Source: an uncultured Blautia sp. (GTDB taxonomy: Bacteria > Bacillota > Clostridia > Lachnospirales > Lachnospiraceae). From it: a stretch of DNA of 5,463 nt. Shown in pieces: positions 1-4,706 of this stretch. The notes beneath the pieces are model-generated. The model saw only the letters and a list, made by a program, of their open reading frames with translations, ran no database searches and was not told the DNA's origin. The stretch lies in NCBI GenBank assembly GCA_900547615.1, contig URHH01000160.1, forward strand, positions 1 to 5,463, given 5' to 3'. The position numbers and the translations under genes were made by a program. Positions within the stretch are counted from its first letter, which is position 1; every line of letters starts with the position of its first letter.

Positions 1-234
1 GGGAATCCAGATAATCCAACAGATCCGGAAAAGCCAGAGGATTCAGAGCAGGCAGGGCAGTCACAGAAACCGGGCGATAATTCAGAGTTAGACAAAACAG
101 AATCAAAACCTGAAATTAAAACGTCTAATCCAAAGACAGGGGATCCGACAAGTGCATTTCCATTAATTGCGGGACTGTTAAGCAGTGGTTCTATCATGGG
201 ACTTGTTGAGATTATTAGAAGAAAGAGAAAATAA
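1..234 (+). CDS. C-terminal fragment of sortase-anchored surface protein
   Basis: Frame 1 is open from the left edge to a TAA at 232-234, giving the last 77 residues of a longer protein whose start lies outside the window. Residues 1-42 are a hydrophilic linker rich in Pro, Asp, Glu, Ser, Gln and Lys, with short repeats of the NPxNPTDPEKPE kind, as in wall-spanning stalks. Residues 43-48 read NPKTGD, a variant of the LPxTG sortase signal. A hydrophobic stretch follows (about 53-72) and then a basic tail, RRKRK. The order motif, membrane segment, positive tail is the standard cell-wall sorting signal, so the protein is probably exported and covalently linked to peptidoglycan by a sortase. Its adhesive or enzymatic domains are not visible, so no specific function can be given. 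It is separated from the next gene by a terminator and is probably unrelated to it. Confidence 0.85.
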   Translation, partial: GNPDNPTDPEKPEDSEQAGQSQKPGDNSELDKTESKPEIKTSNPKTGDPTSAFPLIAGLLSSGSIMGLVEIIRRKRK

Positions 235-250
235 TATATTATATTTTTAT

Positions 251-284
251 AAATCGGAACCTGTAAAAGGGTTCCGATTTTATA
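251..284 (+). terminator. Rho-independent terminator of surface protein gene
   Basis: A perfect 11-bp inverted repeat, AAATCGGAACC at 251-261 and GGTTCCGATTT at 270-280, closes an 8-nt loop. The right arm runs into a short T-rich tail (TTTTAT). It begins 16 bp after the surface protein stop codon, the right place to end that transcript. The tail has only about four consecutive T residues, so efficiency may be moderate. The opposite strand has no T run after the stem, so it should act in one direction only. Confidence 0.85.
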
Positions 285-307
285 ATGCCCAAAATAATGT
301 AGAAGCT

Positions 308-343
308 TTGATAGTGGAAAAAGACTTTCGGATATGATATGAT
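308..343 (+). promoter_or_regulatory. candidate distal promoter for the BFD-like gene
   Basis: TTGATA at 308-313 matches the sigma-A -35 consensus in five of six bases. Two overlapping TATGAT hexamers, at 333-338 and 338-343, resemble the -10 box. The best -35 is 19 bp from the first TATGAT, which is long. A poorer -35, TGGAAA at 315-320, is exactly 17 bp from the second. The site lies just after the upstream terminator and about 100 bp before the start codon, so it could drive the BFD/dipeptidase/regulator genes. It competes with a second candidate at 355-382. Assigned by eye only. Confidence 0.35.
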
Positions 344-354
344 AAAAAATAATG

Positions 355-382
355 GAGACATATTGAATGTAGCTGTTAGAAT
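355..382 (+). promoter_or_regulatory. candidate proximal promoter with extended -10
   Basis: TAGAAT at 377-382 matches the -10 consensus in five of six bases and is preceded by TGT (374-376), giving the TGn of an extended -10 element. Sixteen bp upstream is GAGACA (355-360), a four-of-six match to TTGACA. Transcription would start near 389, leaving a leader of about 50 nt before the BFD-like gene. The -10 overlaps a sequence (380-393) that recurs upstream of the ABC ATPase gene. Assigned by eye only; the distal candidate is an alternative or second promoter. Confidence 0.35.
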
Positions 383-439
383 TTTTACCTTTTGAAGAAG
401 AAATAAACGAAATATAAATATAGAAAAGAGGCATAGATT

Positions 440-637
440 ATGAACAGAAATAAAATTGCATGTAATTGTAAAAATATCAGTTACGGAAAAATAGAAGATG
501 CCATTCTTAACGGGGCAACGACTTATGAGAAAGTGCAGGAACAGTTAAAGTTCGGTACAGGCTGCGGAGGCTGCAGAGAGTTTATTCGATATTTAATTGA
601 TGATATTCTGGAGGAAAGAGGAATTACACAAAAGTAA
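440..637 (+). CDS. BFD-like [2Fe-2S]-binding protein
   Basis: This 65-residue protein has four cysteines at positions 8, 10, 42 and 45. The spacing C-x-C-x31-C-x2-C is that of the BFD-like [2Fe-2S] domain, known from bacterioferritin-associated ferredoxin and from the C-terminal parts of some FAD-dependent oxidoreductases. The second pair lies in GTGCGGC, and the middle (residues 14-36) reads as the short helices expected of the fold. Nothing else is present: no signal peptide, membrane segment or fused oxidoreductase, so it should be a small cytoplasmic electron carrier or cluster-binding partner. The ATG at 440 follows AAAGAGG (425-431) by 8 nt. No bacterioferritin or oxidoreductase gene is nearby, so a true bacterioferritin partner role is not supported. 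The gene precedes the dipeptidase by 49 bp and may be cotranscribed with it. The domain call is firm; the physiological role is unknown. Confidence 0.85.
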   Translation: MNRNKIACNCKNISYGKIEDAILNGATTYEKVQEQLKFGTGCGGCREFIRYLIDDILEERGITQK

Positions 638-673
638 TACAACCAATATAACTCAGAAATAATACAGATGAAA

Positions 674-679
674 AGAGGA
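674..679 (+). promoter_or_regulatory. ribosome binding site deciding the dipeptidase start
   Basis: AGAGGA at 674-679 lies 1 nt before an ATG at 681 but 7 nt before the in-frame ATG at 687. Normal spacing therefore favours 687. The resulting N-terminus, Met-Ala-Cys-Thr-Thr, also puts the expected nucleophilic Cys close to the start. Confidence 0.6.
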
Positions 680-686
680 AATGAAT

Positions 687-2174
687 ATGGCGTGTACAAC
701 AATATTAATTGGAAAAAAAGCAAGCTATGACGGCTCTACTATTGTAGCCAGAAATGAGGATTCCTGTGCGGGAAAATTTGACCCGAAGAGATTTGCGGTT
801 ATGCTGCCCAAGGAACAGCCAAAGGTTTATAAATCTGTACTTTCTCATGTGGAAATTCCATTGCCGGAAAATCCCATGAAGTACACTTATATGCCCAATA
901 ATGATCCTTCGGAAGGAATCTGGGGTGCATTTGGTGTAAATGAGAAAAATGTATCTATGACTGCTACAGAAACGATTACTTCAAATGCCAGGGTACAGGG
1001 AGCAGATTCTCTCGTTCTTTATAAAAAAGGAGACGAACATACAGAAGAAACACCAGGTGGTATTGGTGAGGAAGATATAGTGACGATTACCCTTCCTTAT
1101 ATTACATCTGCAAGAGATGGGGTGAAACGTCTCGGTATGCTTCTGGAGACATATGGAACTTATGAAATGAACGGCATTGCATTTCAGGATGAAGATGAAA
1201 TCTGGTGGTTTGAGACAATAGGAGGACACAACTGGATTGCAAAAAAAATACCGGATGATACATATGTTGTTATGCCAAATCAGTTAGGAATGGACTTTTT
1301 TGATTTTGAGGATGCTTATGGAGAACAGGCAGAGCATATGTGCTCTTTGACTTTAAAAACGCTTGTGGAAGAAGACCATCTTGACCGCCGCATGAATCCG
1401 GAAGAAATCTTTAATCCAAGAGATGCTTTTGGCTCTCATGATGACGGAGATCATATTTATAATACGCCGCGTGCATGGGCAATGCTTCGGTATTTTAATC
1501 CCCGTTCCTTTGTGTGGGATGGTCCCAATGCGGATTTTACTCCGGAAAGTGATGACCTTCCCTGGGCGTTTGTACCGGAAAGAAAAATCACGCTTGATGA
1601 GGTAAAGTGGGCGCTTTCCAATCATTATCAGGGAACACCGTATGATGTATACGGAAAAAGCTTTGACAGTCAGATGGCAGGAAAATACAGAGCAATCGGT
1701 GTGAACCGTAATAATGTGCTGGGACTGGTACAGATTCGTCCATATATGCCGGAGCCTTTAAAAGCAATTCAGTGGATTGCCCTTGGAAGCAATGTATTTA
1801 ATGAAATGGTGCCGTTTTATACAAGAATTAATAAAACGCCGGCATATTTAGCAGGGGCCGATACAAAACCTACAACAGATAATTTTTACTGGACAAACAG
1901 AATCATTGCTGCTCTGGCAGACCCTCATTTTGGAGAAAATGCTTCTCATATTGAGCGGTATCAGGGAGCGGTGAGCAGTAAGGCTGCTGAGATGATAAAA
2001 AAATTTGACAGGGAGTTTCTGGAACAAAATCCAGAAGACGAAACAGCGTTTTTTGAAGCAGCAAATCAGGAAATATCGGATTTTGTACAGGAAGAAACAG
2101 CGGAGCTTCTTGATAAAGTTCTCTATACATCCAGCTGTCTCATGAAAAACGGATTTTCCAGAAGTGATGCCTGA
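687..2174 (+). CDS. C69-family dipeptidase (PepD-like)
   Basis: This 495-residue protein, starting MACTTILIGKKASYDGS, carries the N-terminal signature of peptidase family C69: Cys3 is the predicted Ntn-hydrolase nucleophile and ARNED (21-25) the conserved motif after it. Further stretches fit the family: VNEKNVSMTATETI (84-97), the Trp-rich EIWWFETIGGHNWIA (171-185) and MPNQL (196-200). Length matches lactobacillal PepD-type enzymes, which hydrolyse a broad range of dipeptides in the cytoplasm. No signal peptide is seen, and the frame is intact. An ATG at 681 would add Met-Asn but sits too close to the ribosome binding site, so 687 is preferred. The gene follows the BFD-like gene closely, and its TGA shares its last base with the ATG of the response regulator, implying one transcript and probable translational coupling. 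The link suggests a role in peptide turnover tied to the transporter module, which is inference. The dipeptidase family call is strong; substrate specificity cannot be read. Confidence 0.9.
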   Translation: MACTTILIGKKASYDGSTIVARNEDSCAGKFDPKRFAVMLPKEQPKVYKSVLSHVEIPLPENPMKYTYMPNNDPSEGIWGAFGVNEKNVSMTATETITSNARVQGADSLVLYKKGDEHTEETPGGIGEEDIVTITLPYITSARDGVKRLGMLLETYGTYEMNGIAFQDEDEIWWFETIGGHNWIAKKIPDDTYVVMPNQLGMDFFDFEDAYGEQAEHMCSLTLKTLVEEDHLDRRMNPEEIFNPRDAFGSHDDGDHIYNTPRAWAMLRYFNPRSFVWDGPNADFTPESDDLPWAFVPERKITLDEVKWALSNHYQGTPYDVYGKSFDSQMAGKYRAIGVNRNNVLGLVQIRPYMPEPLKAIQWIALGSNVFNEMVPFYTRINKTPAYLAGADTKPTTDNFYWTNRIIAALADPHFGENASHIERYQGAVSSKAAEMIKKFDREFLEQNPEDETAFFEAANQEISDFVQEETAELLDKVLYTSSCLMKNGFSRSDA

Positions 2175-2857
2175 TGAGCAAGTTAAAGGAAAAAATTTTC
2201 GTTATTGACGATGATGTTTATATCGGAGATATGCTTGAGGAAGCTCTTCAAAAAGCGGGATATGAGGTTTCCCGTGCCTATTCCGGGACAGAAGCACTTC
2301 TCCTTCTGGAAAAAGAAATGCCGGATCTGGTACTTCTTGACCTGATGCTTCCGGGACTTTCCGGGGAGGAGGTTCTCTCAAAAATCAGAGAAATTCCTGT
2401 TATTGTAGTAAGTGCAAAGTCAGGGGTTGAGGATAAAGTAAGTCTTTTGATGGACGGCGCCTGTGATTATCTTACGAAGCCGTTTGAAATCCGGGAGCTT
2501 CTTGCAAGGATTGCGGTACAGCTTCGAAAAACAAAAGCTCCTGGAAATAAGGAGAAATTAAGAGTGGGAAATCTTGTTTTAGATTATCTGTCGCATGAAG
2601 TATCTGTCTCCAATAAAAAGGTACGACTTACAAAAACAGAATTTTCCATTTTAAAGCTTCTTATGCAAAATCCCGGGCAGGCAATGGCAAAAACGGTTAT
2701 TTTGGACAGAATCAGTGATGATACTCTGGATTGTACGGAAAGCTCTCTGAAGCAGCATATCAGCAATCTTCGCAGGAAGCTGGGAGAGGAAGAAAAAAAG
2801 GAATATATAGAGTCTGTGTGGGGAATTGGGTTTCGCCTTGTGGATGAAAAATCTTGA
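2174..2857 (+). CDS. OmpR/PhoB-family response regulator
   Basis: 227 residues in the usual two-domain layout. The receiver (about 6-118) has the acidic pair in IDDD (11-14), the predicted phosphorylated Asp56 in LLDLMLPG, the switch Ser80 in VVSAKS, an aromatic Tyr99, and Lys102 in TKPF. A winged-helix DNA-binding domain follows (about 127-225), including LTKTEFSILKLL, the recognition-helix region SLKQHISNLRRKL and the C-terminal hairpin ESVWGIGFRL. It should act as a dimeric DNA-binding regulator phosphorylated by the kinase encoded from 4707. Its ATG overlaps the dipeptidase stop codon (TGATG), and there is no good ribosome binding site before it, so translation probably depends on ribosomes finishing the dipeptidase. 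The likely target is the ABC transporter operon that follows after 80 bp, and perhaps the upstream promoter. The family is certain; the stimulus (a cell-wall-active peptide, by analogy with BceR/CprR-type systems) is inference. Confidence 0.93.
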   Translation: MSKLKEKIFVIDDDVYIGDMLEEALQKAGYEVSRAYSGTEALLLLEKEMPDLVLLDLMLPGLSGEEVLSKIREIPVIVVSAKSGVEDKVSLLMDGACDYLTKPFEIRELLARIAVQLRKTKAPGNKEKLRVGNLVLDYLSHEVSVSNKKVRLTKTEFSILKLLMQNPGQAMAKTVILDRISDDTLDCTESSLKQHISNLRRKLGEEEKKEYIESVWGIGFRLVDEKS

Positions 2858-2860
2858 CGA

Positions 2861-2900
2861 AATCTTTACCTTTTCCTGTCTGCTGTCTTTACTGTTTTTC
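2861..2900 (+). promoter_or_regulatory. tandem CTTTAC repeats; possible weak promoter of the ABC operon
   Basis: CTTTAC occurs at 2864-2869 and 2887-2892, 23 bp apart (about two helical turns), each followed by a T-rich run ending in C. CTGTCT also occurs twice (2876-2881, 2883-2888). TTTACC (2865-2870) and TTTACT (2888-2893) are 17 bp apart and each match the -35 and -10 consensus in about four of six bases, so the repeats could themselves be a weak, activator-dependent promoter starting near 2900. They could equally be paired binding sites for the adjacent regulator, since OmpR-family proteins often bind direct repeats. Both readings are inference. Confidence 0.3.
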
Positions 2901-2917
2901 GATAGACTGAGACTATC
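2901..2917. promoter_or_regulatory. 17-bp near-palindrome, candidate operator
   Basis: GATAGACTGAGACTATC is symmetric around its central G: the GATAG/CTATC outer arms and CT/AG inner arms pair, leaving mismatches only at one position in each half. It also contains the direct repeat GACT at 2905-2908 and 2911-2914. It ends 6 bp before the AAAGGAGA ribosome binding site of the ATPase gene and has no T run after it, so it does not look like a terminator. It could be a protein-binding operator or a small RNA hairpin near the ribosome site; neither is shown. Confidence 0.35.
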
Positions 2918-2922
2918 AAATG

Positions 2923-2930
2923 AAAGGAGA
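2923..2930 (+). promoter_or_regulatory. ribosome binding site deciding the ATPase start
   Basis: AAAGGAGA ends 7 nt before the ATG at 2938. An in-frame ATG at 2920 lies directly in front of this site and has no ribosome binding site of its own, so it is rejected as the start. Confidence 0.8.
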
Positions 2931-2937
2931 CAGAAAG

Positions 2938-3852
2938 ATGGAGTATTGTCTGGAAACACAGAACTTATGTAAAACATATAAAAGCACGAAAGTTCTTCAT
3001 AATCTGAATATGAAAATCCCAAGAGGGGCTATTTACGGATTTGTGGGGAAAAACGGTGCAGGAAAAACAACCCTTATCCGTTTAATTTGCGGACTGCAAA
3101 ATCCCACAGCGGGAAGCTATAGTCTGTTTGGAGTAGAGCACACGAATGCAAAAATTTATAAAATGCGAAAGAGAATGGGGGCAGTAGTGGAAACGCCTGC
3201 CATTTATCAGGATATGACGGCAGAGGAGAATCTAAAAGAACAGTTCCGTATGCTGGGAGTTCCCTCTTATGAGGAGATTCCAAAGCTTCTCTCCCTTGTA
3301 GGGCTTTCCCGCACAGGAAAGAAAAAAGCCGGAAATTTTTCTCTGGGAATGCGCCAGCGTCTTGGGATTGCAGTTGCCCTTTGCGGCAATCCGGATTTTC
3401 TTGTTCTTGACGAACCCGTAAACGGACTGGATCCACAGGGGATCATCGAAATCAGAGAGCTGCTTTTAAGGCTGAACCGGGAATATCAGATTACGATTCT
3501 GATTTCCAGTCATATTTTAGATGAGCTTTCTAAAATTGCCACACATTATGGGTTTATAGACGGCGGAAGGATCGTGCAGGAAATCAGTGCAAAGGAGCTT
3601 TTTCACATTTGCGGCAAATATTTGAAGGTAAAGGTGACAGATACAAAAAAGCTCTGTACAGTTTGTGATGGTATGGGACTGGAATACAGGATTCATTCCA
3701 GACAGGAAGCAGACATTTACGGGGAGCTGGAAGTGACAGAGCTTGTAATGTCGCTTGCAGAAAAAGGGTGCAGAACCTTATCCATACAGGAATGTGAGGA
3801 AGGGCTTGAAAATTATTATCTGAATCTTGTGGGAGGTGGCAGGCATGCGTAA
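2938..3852 (+). CDS. ABC transporter ATP-binding protein, BcrA/lantibiotic-immunity type
   Basis: 304 residues from the ATG set by AAAGGAGA. All ABC ATPase motifs are present in order: Walker A GKNGAGKT (37-44), signature SLGMRQR (135-141), Walker B FLVLDEP (154-160) with Glu159 catalytic, D-loop GLDP (163-166) and the switch His192 in SSH. The usual Q-loop Gln appears to be replaced by Glu85 in VVETPAIY, a form I associate with the BcrA-like exporter group. A C-terminal extension (about 225-304) beyond the nucleotide-binding domain is also usual there. It should power export, or removal from the membrane, of a substrate together with the ABC-2 permease, whose gene overlaps this one by 8 bp. 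Linkage to a two-component system points to resistance to bacitracin-, lantibiotic- or similar envelope-active peptides; the actual substrate cannot be read. The 80-bp gap upstream suggests separate control from the regulator gene. Confidence 0.92.
   Translation: MEYCLETQNLCKTYKSTKVLHNLNMKIPRGAIYGFVGKNGAGKTTLIRLICGLQNPTAGSYSLFGVEHTNAKIYKMRKRMGAVVETPAIYQDMTAEENLKEQFRMLGVPSYEEIPKLLSLVGLSRTGKKKAGNFSLGMRQRLGIAVALCGNPDFLVLDEPVNGLDPQGIIEIRELLLRLNREYQITILISSHILDELSKIATHYGFIDGGRIVQEISAKELFHICGKYLKVKVTDTKKLCTVCDGMGLEYRIHSRQEADIYGELEVTELVMSLAEKGCRTLSIQECEEGLENYYLNLVGGGRHA
3831..3837 (+). promoter_or_regulatory. ribosome binding site deciding the permease start
   Basis: GGGAGGT lies inside the end of the ATPase gene, 7 nt before the ATG at 3845. 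A longer frame could begin at a TTG at 3827, but that codon precedes this site and has nothing comparable upstream. Confidence 0.75.
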
Positions 3853-4693
3853 TCTGATTTCTGCAGGATTTTATAAAATAAAGAAAAGCAGGGTGTTTTT
3901 GGCAGGGATGGTTCTAGTAAATATCTGGTCTGCGTTTTTGACAGTTCAGGCACATTTCAATTCTCTTACTGAAACAATTCCTTATACTTTTGAAGATGGA
4001 CTTTTTGTTATAGAGACGATTATGATTTTGGTAATTGCTGTTTTTGTGAGTCTATTTTTTGGAACAGAATACAGCGATGGAACTCTACGCAATAAATTAA
4101 TCGGAGGTTATACAAGAGGTCAGATTTATATTTCGCAGTTTGTTGTAAATGCGGCGGCATGTCTGCTTATTTATTTTTCTTCAATTCTGGTTTCGGGAAT
4201 TCTTGGTCTTTTTCTTATGGGAGCAAAAGGCGTATCTGCGATGAAAATAGTTGTATATATTGCTGCGGGAGCTGGAATGTGCATAACAGATGCGGCGCTT
4301 TTTACCTTTCTTACTGTGAGTGTGGGTACCAAGGCGGGAGCTTCTGTGGCAGGACTTCTTCTGGGGTTTTCCCTTCTCTGTGGAGGAATGGTTGTTCACG
4401 ACAAATTGTCGCAGGAAGAATATATGTATATTCCGAAGACGGAGCAGGACGGAGATATTTCTGTCATAACGGAAGATACGGAACTTATGAAGGTTCCCAA
4501 TCCTTATTATGTTTTTGGAACAAAAAGAAAAGTATTGGAATTTCTTCTGGATATAAATCCTTCTGGACAGGCGGTGCAGCTTGCAGCTTTGAAACTTTCT
4601 CGTCCCGGTGCAGTGATAATTTATGATACGGTTCTGATTGCTGTATTCTGCAGTTTGGGAGTTTTTATATTTAAGAAAAAAGATTTAAAATAA
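3845..4693 (+). CDS. ABC-2 type transporter permease
   Basis: 282 residues with six predicted membrane segments at about 17-37, 53-73, 98-124, 133-159, 164-184 and 255-275. After the second is FFGTEYSDGTLRNKL (71-85), the conserved cytoplasmic motif of ABC-2 exporters of the BcrB/NatB kind. Charge distribution puts both ends inside: a Lys/Arg-rich N-terminus (KIKKSR) and tail KKKDLK. This leaves the segment 185-254 outside the cell. It is about 70 residues long, acidic in its first half, and longer than the other loops, so it is a candidate contact site for an extracellular peptide or for the kinase. With one permease gene per ATPase gene visible, the transporter is probably a homodimer of each, although a second permease could lie beyond the window. 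The start overlaps the ATPase gene by 8 bp, implying coupled translation. The ABC-2 class is clear from motif and topology; the substrate is inferred from context only. Confidence 0.88.
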   Translation: MRNLISAGFYKIKKSRVFLAGMVLVNIWSAFLTVQAHFNSLTETIPYTFEDGLFVIETIMILVIAVFVSLFFGTEYSDGTLRNKLIGGYTRGQIYISQFVVNAAACLLIYFSSILVSGILGLFLMGAKGVSAMKIVVYIAAGAGMCITDAALFTFLTVSVGTKAGASVAGLLLGFSLLCGGMVVHDKLSQEEYMYIPKTEQDGDISVITEDTELMKVPNPYYVFGTKRKVLEFLLDINPSGQAVQLAALKLSRPGAVIIYDTVLIAVFCSLGVFIFKKKDLK

Positions 4694-4702
4694 AGGCGGT
4701 GA
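4693..4702 (+). promoter_or_regulatory. ribosome binding site of the histidine kinase
   Basis: AAGGCGGTGA matches the ideal AAGGAGGTGA in nine of ten bases. The AGGcGG core ends 7 nt before the ATG at 4707. The site begins on the last base of the permease stop codon, so the kinase is almost certainly made from the same transcript. Confidence 0.75.
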
Positions 4703-4706
4703 AAGA

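Noticed and set aside
413..418. TATAAA as a -10 box just before the BFD-like gene
   Set aside because: The start point would fall on or after the ribosome binding site at 425-431, and the -35 region (TTTTGA) is weak.
623..652. Possible promoter ATTACA-18-TATAAC before the dipeptidase
   Set aside because: The -35 match is poor, the element partly overlaps the end of the BFD-like gene, and the short 49-bp gap fits cotranscription better. It could be a minor internal promoter.
2854..2859. TTGACG, a five-of-six -35 box at the regulator stop codon
   Set aside because: No acceptable -10 hexamer lies 16-19 bp downstream (that stretch reads around TGTCTG), so it is probably chance.
2901..2917. The near-palindrome as a transcription terminator between regulator and ATPase genes
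   Set aside because: The stem is short and imperfect and is followed by CAAATGAAAGG rather than a T run on either strand, so an operator or small leader hairpin is more plausible.
2651..3022. An antisense open frame of 123 codons across the regulator/ATPase gap
   Set aside because: It runs opposite to two well-supported genes, has no recognisable domain and would require the regulatory gap to be coding. The composition is typical of an antisense shadow.
3074..3436. An antisense open frame of 120 codons inside the ATPase gene
   Set aside because: It lies entirely opposite the conserved ATPase motifs, with no good ribosome binding site or known domain.
4159..4626. A 155-codon open frame on the + strand within the permease gene
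   Set aside because: It lies out of frame inside the permease, whose translation shows coherent membrane segments and the EYSDGTLRNKL motif. The alternative protein is rich in Cys, Ser and Gly with no recognisable domain.
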